64,000 bases of DNA from CAVXNB01 sp963763085 (GTDB lineage Bacteria > Actinomycetota > Acidimicrobiia > Acidimicrobiales > Bog-793): NCBI GenBank assembly GCA_963763085.1, contig CAVXNB010000004.1:930001-994000 (forward strand), in the 5' to 3' direction. Below, piece by piece: positions 41,985 through 51,137 of this stretch. The position numbers were made by a program, and so were the translations under genes. The notes under the pieces are model-generated. The model was not told the DNA's origin. It did no database searches and saw nothing but the letters and a program-made list of their open reading frames with translations. Position 1 is the first letter of the stretch, and the number at the start of each line of letters is the position of its first letter.

Positions 41985-42275
41985 ATGGCAAGCTTCTCCC
42001 GACGGACGTTTCTCGTGCGGGGAGGCACGGGGGCTGCAGCAGTCGGCTTTCTCGCTGCGATCCCGGCGCTCCCGGGCCGGGCGTGGGCGTCAGTACGACC
42101 CGCCACCGTCCACGATGACGGCGTGGCGGCCGCCGCAGGGCGTGCGGCGACCGGGCCGATGGTCGTCCACATCCCCGATCCTCGTACCGGCGACGTCCAC
42201 GTGATGTTCGGTACCCGCGAGGTCGTCCGTCGCGACCGGGCTCTCGTCGCACGGCTCGTTCGCGCCGCCGGCTGA
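41985..42275 (+). CDS. twin-arginine-signal mini-protein, copy 1
   Basis: 96 residues from the ATG preceded by CAGGAGGT. Tat signal peptide: FSRRTFLVRGGTGAAAVGFL with the twin arginines, hydrophobic core and cleavage likely after GRAWA. The mature part is only ~60 residues, with VVHIPDPRTGDVHVMFGTRE as its conserved motif and a basic helix VVRRDRALVARLVRAAG. No catalytic motif. It is followed 93 bp later by a DUF4331 gene without a signal peptide. It may act as a Tat escort or partner (inference). A near-identical second copy lies 1.99 kb downstream. Confidence 0.85.
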   Translation: MASFSRRTFLVRGGTGAAAVGFLAAIPALPGRAWASVRPATVHDDGVAAAAGRAATGPMVVHIPDPRTGDVHVMFGTREVVRRDRALVARLVRAAG

Positions 42276-42368
42276 GCTCGGCTCGCCGGCACCCGTCCCA
42301 TCCACGCGGCCCGCTCGGCCGCTCCTGAATTCCCGACCCGAGACCAACAAATAGCGAGGTAGCTCAAG

Positions 42369-43814
42369 ATGTCTTCCCACCGAGAAGCACCCGAGATTTC
42401 CAAGGATCCCGTAGCCGACAGCACGGATCTCTACGCCTTCGTGAGCCCGGACAACTCCGGAACGGTCACGCTCATCGCCAACTACGTCCCTTTGCAGCAG
42501 CCCGCCGGCGGCCCGAACTTCTACGAGTTCGGCGACGACGTCCTGTACGAGATTCACATCGACAACGACAACGACGCCGACTCGGACGTCACCTACCAGT
42601 TCCGCTTCTACACGGTGCTCACCGACACCGGAGCGAATGACATATTCCTGTACAACACCGGCCAGATCGCCAACCTGACCGACACGACCTGGAACCGCAA
42701 GCAGTTCTACTCCGTCACCCGGGTCGACGAGGACGGCAACTGGGAGGTGCTCGGCGCGAACCTGCCCTGCCCCCCGTGCAACGTCGGCAAGAACTCGATC
42801 CCGAGCTACGCGCCGCTGACCGCCCAGGCGATTCATTCGCTCGGGGGTGGCCGCCAGGTGTTCGCAGGCCAGCGCGCGGACGGTTTCTACGTGGATCTCG
42901 GGTCCATCTTCGACCTCGGCGACCTCCGCCCGTTCCAGCCGGACTTCCTCCTGAAGGGGCTGACCGCCATGCCCGGCATCAATACCGTCGCCGGCCTGAA
43001 CGTCCACAGCATCGCCATCCAGGTGCCGATCGAGGACCTGACGCGGCACCACAGCAAGCCGTCCGGCTACACCGACCCGAACGCCGTCATCGGTGTCTGG
43101 ACGACGGCGAGCCGTCAGAAGGGCTTCATCGGCGGCCATGAGCGGTTCCACGCCGGACCCTGGGTACAGGTGTCTCGTCTCGGCAACCCCCTCATCAACG
43201 AGGTCATCATCCCGATGGGCAAGAAGGACTACTGGAACCACCAGTGCCCGAGGAACGACGCTCAATTCGGCGGCTTCTACGACCACCCTGCGCTCGCCTC
43301 GTTGCTCAACGTGCTCTACCCGGGGGTCTTCAAGAGCCTCGCGACCTACACCGCGAACCCTTCGAACACCCGACCGGACCTCGACGCGGTCCTCCTGACC
43401 GGCGTGCCGGCCGGCCTCTTCGCCGGCTTTCAGAACAACACGGGGACGACCAAGGCCGACCTGCTGCGGCTCAACGTGGCCATCGCACCGACGGCACCGT
43501 CGGCAGCCAACATCCTCGGCGTCGTCGGTGGCGACAACGCCGGCTTCCCGAACGGCCGCCGGGTGTTCGACGACGTCGTCAGCATCGAGCTGAAGGCCGT
43601 GGCGGGCGCCCTGCTGGGCGACGTCGTCCCGTCCTTCAAGCCCGACGGCGCCGCCGCCTTGCTGTTCGACGTCGGCGGTCCGAGCGCGGAGCCGACGAGC
43701 GTCGCGAGCCTGTCGGCTTTCGGCCTCACGTACGGGAACTCGTTCCCCTACCTGAGCGACCCGTGGGACGGATACAACAACCCGTCGGTACAGAACATCC
43801 CGGCCGCGGGCTGA
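42369..43814 (+). CDS. DUF4331-family protein, copy 1
   Basis: 481 residues. Starts MSSHREAPEISKDPVADSTD directly with the DUF4331 domain (MSSHREAP is the family's usual beginning after a signal peptide) and no signal is encoded. Conserved stretches: LYEIHIDNDNDADSDVTYQF, FYSVTRVDEDG, PCNVGKNSIP, GFYVDLGSIFDLGDLRPFQP, GRLGNPLINEVIIPMG-like LGNPLINEVIIPMGKKDYW and FPNGRRVFDDVVSIELKAVA. Function unknown. About three quarters identical by eye to the copy at 44.3 kb. Confidence 0.88.
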   Translation: MSSHREAPEISKDPVADSTDLYAFVSPDNSGTVTLIANYVPLQQPAGGPNFYEFGDDVLYEIHIDNDNDADSDVTYQFRFYTVLTDTGANDIFLYNTGQIANLTDTTWNRKQFYSVTRVDEDGNWEVLGANLPCPPCNVGKNSIPSYAPLTAQAIHSLGGGRQVFAGQRADGFYVDLGSIFDLGDLRPFQPDFLLKGLTAMPGINTVAGLNVHSIAIQVPIEDLTRHHSKPSGYTDPNAVIGVWTTASRQKGFIGGHERFHAGPWVQVSRLGNPLINEVIIPMGKKDYWNHQCPRNDAQFGGFYDHPALASLLNVLYPGVFKSLATYTANPSNTRPDLDAVLLTGVPAGLFAGFQNNTGTTKADLLRLNVAIAPTAPSAANILGVVGGDNAGFPNGRRVFDDVVSIELKAVAGALLGDVVPSFKPDGAAALLFDVGGPSAEPTSVASLSAFGLTYGNSFPYLSDPWDGYNNPSVQNIPAAG

Positions 43815-43842
43815 CCGCGGCCGACGTCATCCGGAAACGGGA

Positions 43843-43928
43843 CCGGTGTCGTAGTGATCACGAGAGGCACTCGGAACCACTCCAGGGACGACCCTCACCA
43901 TAGGTGCCGCAGGGTGCGGCGCCGGAGC
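43843..43928 (+). promoter_or_regulatory. structured 5' leader in front of Tat mini-protein gene 2
   Basis: Aligns with the leader at 41880: CGAGAGGCACTCGG at 43861 on, ACCCTCACCATAGGTGCC at 43891 on, and GGCGCCGGAG at 43918 on. GGCACT (43866-43871) pairs with GGTGCC (43903-43908), with the last pair now a T-G wobble. A closing stem CCGGTGTC (43843-43850) with GGCGCCGG (43918-43925) is possible with two wobbles. Conservation is stronger here than in the flanks. Confidence 0.5.
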
Positions 43929-43970
43929 TGCGGCGCCGCCGTCGGCTTCTGCGGACAAGGAGGCCAGTAG

Positions 43971-44261
43971 ATGGCAAGAATCTCCCGAAGGGCTTTCCTC
44001 CAGCGGGGCGGGGCCGGGGCGGCTGCGGCGGGCTTTCTCGCGGCAATCCCGGCGTTTCCCGGCCGGGCGTGGGCGGCCGTGAGACCCGCGACCGTGCACA
44101 GCGACGGCGTCGCCGCACCGGCAGGGCGGGCGGCTACCGGTCCGCTCGTCGTGCACATCCCCGATCCGCGCACGGGCGAAGTTCACCTGATGGTGGGCAC
44201 CCGTGAGGTGGTCCGCCGAGACCGGGCCCTCGTGGCGCGACTCGTCCGTGACGCCGGCTGA
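43971..44261 (+). CDS. twin-arginine-signal mini-protein, copy 2
   Basis: 96 residues, the same length as copy 1. ATG preceded by AAGGAGG. Tat signal ISRRAFLQRGGAGAAAAGFL with twin arginines and probable cleavage after GRAWA. The mature ~60 residues, with VVHIPDPRTGEVHLMVGTRE and VVRRDRALVARLVRDAG, differ from copy 1 at only a few positions. It stands between the two DUF4331 genes, 156 bp after the first and 67 bp before the second. Confidence 0.85.
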   Translation: MARISRRAFLQRGGAGAAAAGFLAAIPAFPGRAWAAVRPATVHSDGVAAPAGRAATGPLVVHIPDPRTGEVHLMVGTREVVRRDRALVARLVRDAG

Positions 44262-44328
44262 GCGGAGCGCGAGCTCGTCAGGCCCGATTTCCCGATCCCC
44301 TTTGACCCCAACCAGTGAGGTGTAAACG

Positions 44329-45753
44329 ATGTCCTCCCACCGCGAAGCTCCCGAAATCTCGAAGGACCCCGTCGCAGACAGCGCGGACCTGTATGCGTTC
44401 GTGAGCCCGGACAACCCCAGCACGGTCACGATCATCGCCAACTACGTACCGCTCCAGCAGCCTGCGGGCGGCCCGAACTTCTACGAGTTCGGCGACGACG
44501 TGCTGTACGAGATCCACATTGACAACGACAACGATGCCAAATCGGACATCACCTACCAGTTCAAGTTCACCACGCGACTGACCGACACTGGCGCCAACGA
44601 CCTGTTCCTCTACAACACCGGGCAGATCAAGCACTTGAGCGACAAGACGTGGAACCGCAAGCAGTTCTATTCGGTGACCCGCGTCGACAAGCACGGCACG
44701 CACCTGCTGGCGAAGGACCTGGCGTGCCCGCCGTGCAACGTCGGCAAGAACTCGATCCCGAAGTACGGGCCGCTTGCCGCAGAGGCGATCCATTCCCTCG
44801 GCTCGGGCAGCCTCGTCTTCGCGGGTCAGCGCGCGGACGGCTTCTACGTCGACCTCGGCTCGATCTTCGACCTCGGCGACCTCCGGCCCTTCCAGCCTGA
44901 CTTCCTTCTCAAGGGATCTGCGGCCGCCGGCATCAACACCGTGGCCGGCCTCAACGTCCACAGCATCGCGATCCAGGTTCCGATCAAGGACCTCACGCTC
45001 CACGGCACCAAGCCCAGCAACTACAAGGCTTCCGACTCGACCATCGGCGTCTGGACTACGGCGAGCCGGCAGAAGACCAAGATCCTCGGGCATCCTTCAA
45101 CGGGCCCGTGGACCCAGATCTCGCGTCTCGGCAACCCCCTCATCAACGAGGTGATCATCCCGATGGGCGAGAAGGACTACTGGAACACCCAGGCACCCCA
45201 CGGCGACAGCGCATTCAGCCACTACTACGACCACCCGACGCTGGCGGCGCTGCTGAACGTGCTCTACCCGGGGGCGTTCCCGAACCTCGCGGCGTACACG
45301 GCGAAGAAGTCGAACACCCGCCCCGATCTCGACGCGGTCCTGCTGACGGGCGTGCCGCCGTTGTTCACGGGTTTCCAGAACTACACCGGGAGCACGAAAG
45401 CGGACATGCTCCGGCTCAACGTGGCCATCAAGCCCACCTCGACCGCGAAGGCGAACATTCTCGGCGTCGTCGGTGGTGACCCCGCCGGCTTCCCGAACGG
45501 GCGCCGCGTCTACGACGACGTCGTCAGCATCGAGCTGAAGGCTGTGGCCGGCGCTCTTCTGCACGACGTCGTGCCGTCCTTCAAGCCCGACGCGCCTGCC
45601 GCCGCTCTCTTCGACGTCGGAGCGTCCGAGACGACGAGCGTGGCGAGCCTGAGCGCCTTCGGCCTCAGTTACGAGCACGTGTTCCCGTACCTGAGCAACC
45701 CGTGGGACGGCTTCGACAACCCCTCGAAGCAGAACATCCCGGTCGCCGGCTGA
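44329..45753 (+). CDS. DUF4331-family protein, copy 2
   Basis: 474 residues, starting MSSHREAPEISKDPVADSAD like copy 1 and likewise without a signal peptide. The same conserved blocks are present (GGPNFYEFGDDVLYEIHIDN, WNRKQFYSVTRVDKHG, LACPPCNVGKNSIP, GFYVDLGSIFDLGDLRPFQP, LGNPLINEVIIPMGEKDYW). It is 7 residues shorter, with differences concentrated in surface-type loops (around 'HHSKPSGYTDPNA' of copy 1). ATG behind GAGGTG. Followed 35 bp later by the His-rich gene. Confidence 0.88.
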   Translation: MSSHREAPEISKDPVADSADLYAFVSPDNPSTVTIIANYVPLQQPAGGPNFYEFGDDVLYEIHIDNDNDAKSDITYQFKFTTRLTDTGANDLFLYNTGQIKHLSDKTWNRKQFYSVTRVDKHGTHLLAKDLACPPCNVGKNSIPKYGPLAAEAIHSLGSGSLVFAGQRADGFYVDLGSIFDLGDLRPFQPDFLLKGSAAAGINTVAGLNVHSIAIQVPIKDLTLHGTKPSNYKASDSTIGVWTTASRQKTKILGHPSTGPWTQISRLGNPLINEVIIPMGEKDYWNTQAPHGDSAFSHYYDHPTLAALLNVLYPGAFPNLAAYTAKKSNTRPDLDAVLLTGVPPLFTGFQNYTGSTKADMLRLNVAIKPTSTAKANILGVVGGDPAGFPNGRRVYDDVVSIELKAVAGALLHDVVPSFKPDAPAAALFDVGASETTSVASLSAFGLSYEHVFPYLSNPWDGFDNPSKQNIPVAG

Positions 45754-45788
45754 CGGCGCCGCCCCCGAGCGGACCGAAGGCGCCACCG

Positions 45789-46178
45789 GTGCACGAGCAC
45801 TCCCACCCCCACCCCCACCCTGTCTGCGAGGGAAAGGCTCACCAGAGCCACGGTGAAGGGTCGGCGGCCGGGGAATCACCCCGGCCGACCGATCCGAGCC
45901 AGGCCGTGATACTCGACATCGGAGAGCACACGGGCGCCCTCGTGCTGCGGGCGCCGGCGGAGCGGGAAGGTCTGGAGGTCGAGATCCATCCCGCCTCGGA
46001 CCCTTCGCGCCGCACGCACGTGTGGGTCCTGCCACGGGCGGGCCGGGACGGCACGGTCTACGCGGCCGTCTTCCCGAGCCTGGCCGCCGGCGACTACACC
46101 GTTCTCGAACCCGACGGTTCGATCGCCGTGACCGTTTCCGTCCCGGCGAATGTGGTGACGAACGCGAACTGGGGATAG
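45789..46178 (+). CDS. His-rich small protein downstream of the DUF4331 pair
   Basis: 129 residues from a GTG. The N-terminus VHEHSHPHPHPVCEGKAHQS is a His-rich segment likely to bind a transition metal. The C-terminal ~85 residues are a beta-sandwich-like domain: GALVLRAPAEREGLEVEIHP, SRRTHVWVLPRAGRDGTVYA and FPSLAAGDYTVLEPDG. Proteins of this shape are common in actinobacteria without known function. Its place directly behind the second DUF4331 gene suggests membership of the same operon. It is convergent with the PEPCK gene, with stops only a few bases apart. Confidence 0.75.
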   Translation: MHEHSHPHPHPVCEGKAHQSHGEGSAAGESPRPTDPSQAVILDIGEHTGALVLRAPAEREGLEVEIHPASDPSRRTHVWVLPRAGRDGTVYAAVFPSLAAGDYTVLEPDGSIAVTVSVPANVVTNANWG

Positions 46179-46185
46179 AGGAGCG

Positions 46186-47977
46186 TCAGCCGAGGCGCTT
46201 GCGCAGGGCCTCGAGCTGATCGGAGATCTCCGGTCGGCAGCCGGTCCCCGAATTGTTCGAAGTACTCGGCGATCACCGGGACCTCGGCCCGCCACTCGTC
46301 ACGGTCGACACGGAGCAGCTCGTCCATGTCCGCCCGCGACACCTCGAGCCCTTCGGTGTCGATCGCGTCGGCTGTGGGCAGATAGCCGATCGGCGTCTCG
46401 ACGCCTTCGCCCCGGCCGGCGCAGCGCTCGAAGACCCACTCGAGGACCCGCGAGTTCTCCCCGTATCCGGGCCAGAGCCAGCGACCGTCGGGAGCCTTGC
46501 GGAACCAATTCACGTAGAAGATGCGGGGCAGCTTCTCCTCGTCCATCCGGTCCCGGAACGACAGCCAGTGAGCCCAGTAGTCGGCCATGTTGTAGCCACA
46601 GAACGGGAGCATCGCGAAGGGGTCGCGCCTCAGGTTGCCGACCGCCCCTGTGGCGGCGGCCGTGGTCTCCGACGACATGATGGAGCCCAGGAACACCCCG
46701 TGGGCCCAGTCGAACGACTCGTGGACGAGCGGGATCACCGACGCCCGCCGGCCACCGAAGAGGATGGCCGAGATGGGCACGCCGTTCGGGTCCTCCCACT
46801 CGGTCGCGATGGCCGGATCCTGGCTGGCGGGGGCGGTGAAGCGTGAGTTCGGGTGCGCGGCGGGCGTACCGGCCTCGGGAGTCCAGGAGCTCCCCTTCCA
46901 GTCCGTGCAATGCGCGGGCGGGTCCTCGGTCAGGCCCTCCCACCAGACGTCGCCGTCGTCGGTGAGCGCTGTGTTCGTGAAGATGCAGTTCGCGGCAAGT
47001 GTGAGCACGGCGTTCGGGTTGGTCAACATGTTCGTGCCCGGCGCCACCCCAAAGAAACCGGCCTCCGGGTTGATCGCCCGCAGCATCCCATCCGGCCCGA
47101 GCTTCATCCAGCAGATGTCGTCCCCGATCGTCTCGACCTTCCAGCCCGGCATGGTCGGCACGAGCATGGCGAGGTTCGTCTTGCCGCAGGCGGAGGGGAA
47201 CGCCCCGCTCACGTAGCGAACCTCGCCGGCGGGGGAGGTCAACTTCAAGATGAGCATGTGCTCGGCGAGCCAGCCCTCGTCGCGGGCCATCGCGGACGCG
47301 ATCCGCAGAGCGAGGCACTTCTTCCCCAGCAGGGCGTTGCCTCCGTACCCGGAGCCGAACGACCAGATCTCCCGGGTCTCGGGGAAGTGCACGATGTGGA
47401 GGTTCTCCGGGCTGCAGGGCCACGGCACGTCCGCCTGTCCCGGCTCGAGCGGGGCGCCGACCGAGTGCACGCATGGCACGAACTCACCCTCGTCGCCGAT
47501 CACCTCGAGCGCCCCCGCGCCCATGCGGGTCATGATCCGCATGTTGACGGCCACATACGGCGAGTCGGTGATCTCGACGCCGACACGAGCGATGGGCGAT
47601 CCGAGCGGCCCCATGGAGAAGGGCACGACGTACATGGTCCGACCCCGCATCGAGCCGCGGAAAAGGTCGGTCAAGGTCGCCCGCATCTTGTCGGGGTCGA
47701 CCCAGTTGTTGTTCGGGCCGGCGTCCTGCTCGTCCCGGGGGCAGACGAATGTACGGCTCTCGACCCGCGCCACATCGGCAGGGTCCGAGTGGGCCCAGTA
47801 GCTGTTCGGGCGCTTCGCGTCTGACAGCCTCGTGAACGCCCCCTGGTCCACGAGCAGCTGGCAGAGGCGGTCGTACTCGTCGGCAGATCCGTCGCACCAC
47901 TCCACCCGGTCGGGCTGAGTCAGAGCGGCCACACCGTCCACCCAGTCGTTGAGCTTGCGGTTGCGCGTGACTGGCAT
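46186..47977 (-). CDS. pckG: phosphoenolpyruvate carboxykinase (GTP), frameshift near C-terminus
   Basis: ~596 residues expected. GTP-dependent PEPCK, converting oxaloacetate + GTP to PEP. Visible: P-loop GAFPSACGKTNLAMLVPTMP, metal/substrate SFGSGYGGNALLGKKC, and FGGRRASVIPLVHESFDWAHG-like segment (hypermobile loop region). Start at MPVTRNRKLNDWVDGV. After EYFEQFGDRLP the frame is off by one: as written it runs on to a stop at 46094 across the His-rich gene, while skipping one base near 46234 gives PEISDQLEALRKRLG and a stop at 46186-46188, as expected for the family. Confidence 0.9.
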
Positions 47978-48048
47978 GACGAGATCGTACGCGAGTGCTC
48001 CCGGCGCTCCCAAGTCGGGCGCCCCCGAAGCGGAGGTAGCGTCCGGGC

Positions 48049-49018
48049 GTGTCCGAAGGCGGGAACGGCGATCCGGAAGCCGCGAGCGGCGAGTTCGCCG
48101 CGATCGAGCGGATCCGCCGGCTCCTGCCGCCGCCGCCGGACGGAGACGTCTGGGTCGGCGACGACGCCGCCGTCGTCAGCATGCCCGGCGGCGAACGTCT
48201 GCTGTTCGCCGCCGACTGCGTGGTCGAAGGGGTGCACTTCGATCTCGACCTCGTCCGGCCCGCCGACGTCGGTTGGAAGGCGCTCGCCGTCAACGTGAGC
48301 GACATCGCCGCTATGGGCGGGCGCCCCCTGCAAGCCGTCGTTACCGTCGTCGGCGCCGGCGGAGACCTCCTCGACGAGCTCATGGGCGGCCTCGCCGAGG
48401 CGGCGGTCGCGTTCGGATGCGACGTCGTCGGCGGCGACCTGTCTTCCGGTTCATGCATCGTCGTGTCAGTGGCCATCACCGGAACGCCCGGGGATCGGGG
48501 GGCGGTCCTGCGCTCGCGAGCCCGTGCGGGCGACCTGATCTACGTCACGGGACCTCTCGGCCGCTCGGCTGCCGGGCTGAGAGCGCTGCAAGCCGGGCAA
48601 CGGACAGGCCGCGGCGACGAGACAGTCGACGGGCTCATCGCCGCTCACCGCCGGCCGGTCGCACGGGTGGCCGAAGGCCTTGCAGCGGCGGCCGCAGGCG
48701 CAACGGCGATGATCGACATCTCGGACGGACTGGGGATCGACCTCGACCACCTCGCGACCGCGTCCGCGATCGGCGTCGCGCTGGAGGCGGTCCCGGTGGC
48801 GGACGGGGCGAGCTCTCGACGACGCGCTCGCCGGTGGCGAGGACTACGAGCTCGTCTTCGCAGCCCGCGATCCGGTGCTCGTGGAGAGGACCTTCGAGGC
48901 CGGCGGGTTGCGCCGGCCGATCCGAATGGGCGTCTGCGTCCCGGATCCGACCGTCAGGCGTGTCGGTGCGGACCCGCTACCGGTCAGGGGCTGGGAGCAC
49001 CGCCTGCGGCGGGCGTGA
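48049..49018 (+). pseudogene. thiL: thiamine-monophosphate kinase, interrupted by one extra base
   Basis: About 322 residues if repaired. ThiL phosphorylates thiamine monophosphate to the diphosphate with ATP. Conserved: VWVGDDAAVVSMPGGERLLF, LAVNVSDIAAMGGRPLQAVV, VVGGDLSSGSCIVVSVAITG and ATAMIDISDGLGIDLDHLAT. After VPVADGA the reading shifts at 48811-48817; the next frame gives LDDALAGGEDYELVFAARDP to RLRRA and a stop at 49016-49018, as in the family. In the uncorrected frame the C-terminal ~65 residues are lost and the frame runs to 49371. An essential-type gene, so a sequence error is likely. Confidence 0.82.
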
Positions 49019-49020
49019 GG

Positions 49021-49245
49021 TTACGACGAGGAGGAGCGGTCGGCGAGGACTCGCCGGGGCGGCTTCACGACCCGCCCCGCGCGAATGCACGAGGTGCAGA
49101 CGTGCAGGTGGGTCGGCGTGCCGTTCACGAGAGCGCGTACCCGCTGGATGTTCGGGTTCCAGCGTCGCTTGGTGCGCCGGTGGGAGTGGGAGACGTTCAT
49201 CCCGAAGCTCGGGCCTTTCCCACAGAGTTCACAGACAGCTGCCAC
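49021..49245 (-). CDS. rpmB: 50S ribosomal protein L28
   Basis: 74 residues from a GTG. Typical L28: CELCGKGPSFGMNVSHSHRR, TKRRWNPNIQRVRALVNG and HVCTSCIRAGRV. The two CxxC pairs are the zinc-binding C+ form. It is encoded on the opposite strand to thiL and fakA, its 3' end being 2 bp from the thiL stop. The overlap-free placement between thiL and fakA is a common actinobacterial arrangement. Confidence 0.95.
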   Translation of the reverse strand: MAAVCELCGKGPSFGMNVSHSHRRTKRRWNPNIQRVRALVNGTPTHLHVCTSCIRAGRVVKPPRRVLADRSSSS

Positions 49246-49316
49246 GATGACGCGTTCCTCGAGAGAGTTCCTACAACTGGACGAAGGGTGACGTTAGCAT
49301 CCAGCGGAATGGAGCC

Positions 49317-51137
49317 GTGCGAGCCCGAACCGCGACCGCCGGCATCGCCGCGGCGCGGCGCCCTCCGGTGACCGCGGATCTCGAGGCAGGTGCCCGGACG
49401 TCCACCTTGACTCCGAAACGGCTCGTCGCGGCGATGCGCGCCTTCTCCGAGGCCCTGGAGCTCCACCGTGACACGGTGAATCGGCTGAACGTCTACCCCG
49501 TTCCGGACGGCGACACGGGCACGAACATGGCGCTCACCGTCGACAGTGTGGTCAAGGCGCTCGACGGGATCGACCTCGATCCGGCCGCCGACGACCCGAT
49601 GGGCGCCGTGTGCCGGGCGATCTCGAGCGGATCGCTCATGGGTGCCCGCGGCAATTCGGGCGTCATCCTCTGCCAGATCCTCCGTGGACTCGCCGGCACA
49701 TTCGGCTCCGCACAGGTGGTCGGACCCTACGAGGCGGCCGTCGCCCTGCGCGAGGGCAGCGCGGCCGCTCGGGCCGGCGTCATGCGCCCGGTCGAAGGGA
49801 CGATGCTGACCGTCGCTGCCGACGCCGCCACGGCTGCCCAGGCCGCCGCCGGCGGCGAGAGCGCCACCGGCGGCGCCACCGACACCGCCGGCGGCGAGAG
49901 CGATCTGGTCACGGTCTTCGAGGCAGCAGGGCAAGCTGCCGTGGCGTCGCTCTGGCGCACGCCTGACCTGCTGCCGGTCCTCGCGCAAGCCGGCGTGGTC
50001 GATGCCGGCGGGGCCGGCCTCGTGCTGCTCTACGACGCCTTTCTCCACGCTCTCGACGGGCGCTCGCTTCCCGACACGCTGCCCCTTCCGCCCGGGGTGG
50101 CGGACAACATCGCGGGCGGCTCACGGCTCAACGGTGCCGGCTCGCGCCCAGCCGACTCGGACGACGGCGGCGATCAGGGCGTTGCGGACTTGCGCTACGA
50201 GGTCATGTACTTCCTCGAGGCGCCCGACGACGCGCTCGCGGCCTTCAAGGACGTCTGGGCCGGCATCGGCGACTCCATCGTGGTCGTCGGAGGTGACGGC
50301 CTGTGGAACTGCCACATCCACACCGACGACATCGGCGCCGCGATCGAAGCTGCGCTCGACGCCGGCCGCCCCCGCGACATCCGCGTCACCGACCTGCTAG
50401 ATCAGGTCGAAGAGGAGTCCTGGGTTCGCCAGGCGGAGGAGTCCGGCGCGACCGCGCCGCCGGTGGCCGAGGGCCCTGCCCCGGTGACCTCGGTCGTGGC
50501 CGTCGCCACCGGCGACGGGATTCGCCGCATCTTCTACTCGCTCGGCGTGCACCACATCGTCGGCGGAGGGCAGTCGATGAATCCCTCCACTGCCCAGATC
50601 CTCGAGGTCATCGAGTCCGTGCCCGGCGCCGAGGTCGTCATCCTCCCCAACAACAAGAACATCCTCGCGGTTGCCAAACAGGCGTGCGAGCTCTCGCCCC
50701 GGCCCGCCTTCGTGGTCGACACACCCGGGATCCAGGAGGGATTCGCCGCCCTGCTCGAGTACGACCCCGGAGCCACGGGCGAGGAGAACGCCGGCGCCAT
50801 GCAGGCCGCCGCTACCCGGGTGCGCGCCGGAGAGGTGACCCGGGCGGTCCGCGCGGCGGAGTCGCCGTCGGGGCACGTCGAGGCCGGCGACTGGATCGGG
50901 CTGTCCCGCGGCGGGATCGAGTCGGTGGCCGAGTCGCTCTCGGAAGCAACGTGCGGCCTTCTCGCCAAGCTGCTGCGCGACAGCGACGAGATCGTGACGC
51001 TGATCGAGGGCGCGGGAGCGACTGCCGCCGACCGGCGCAGGGTGACCGAGTGGTTGCGCGAGCGCCGGCCGGACGTCTCCCTCGACCTGCACCACGGGGG
51101 CCAGCCGCTGTACCCGTACCTCGTCTCGGTCGAGTGA
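49317..51137 (+). CDS. fakA: DAK2-domain fatty acid kinase-like protein (FakA)
   Basis: 606 residues from a GTG. N-terminal DhaL/DAK2 kinase domain: RLNVYPVPDGDTGTNMALTV with the Mg-binding Asp residues, SSGSLMGARGNSGVILCQIL and GVVDAGGAGLVLLYDAFL. A middle domain and a C-terminal DegV-like part (EVVILPNNKNILAVAKQACE, VVDTPGIQEGFAALLEYDP) complete the FakA architecture. With a FakB protein it phosphorylates exogenous fatty acids. A short Gly/Ala/Thr insertion (GGESATGGATDTAGGES) made of a small repeat lies at about residue 182. RecG starts in its stop (GTGA). Confidence 0.87.
   Translation: MRARTATAGIAAARRPPVTADLEAGARTSTLTPKRLVAAMRAFSEALELHRDTVNRLNVYPVPDGDTGTNMALTVDSVVKALDGIDLDPAADDPMGAVCRAISSGSLMGARGNSGVILCQILRGLAGTFGSAQVVGPYEAAVALREGSAAARAGVMRPVEGTMLTVAADAATAAQAAAGGESATGGATDTAGGESDLVTVFEAAGQAAVASLWRTPDLLPVLAQAGVVDAGGAGLVLLYDAFLHALDGRSLPDTLPLPPGVADNIAGGSRLNGAGSRPADSDDGGDQGVADLRYEVMYFLEAPDDALAAFKDVWAGIGDSIVVVGGDGLWNCHIHTDDIGAAIEAALDAGRPRDIRVTDLLDQVEEESWVRQAEESGATAPPVAEGPAPVTSVVAVATGDGIRRIFYSLGVHHIVGGGQSMNPSTAQILEVIESVPGAEVVILPNNKNILAVAKQACELSPRPAFVVDTPGIQEGFAALLEYDPGATGEENAGAMQAAATRVRAGEVTRAVRAAESPSGHVEAGDWIGLSRGGIESVAESLSEATCGLLAKLLRDSDEIVTLIEGAGATAADRRRVTEWLRERRPDVSLDLHHGGQPLYPYLVSVE

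Noticed and set aside
46094..46186. Extended C-terminus of PEPCK overlapping the His-rich gene
   Set aside because: The tail shows no PEPCK similarity, whereas the frame shifted by one base gives the expected ending and stop.
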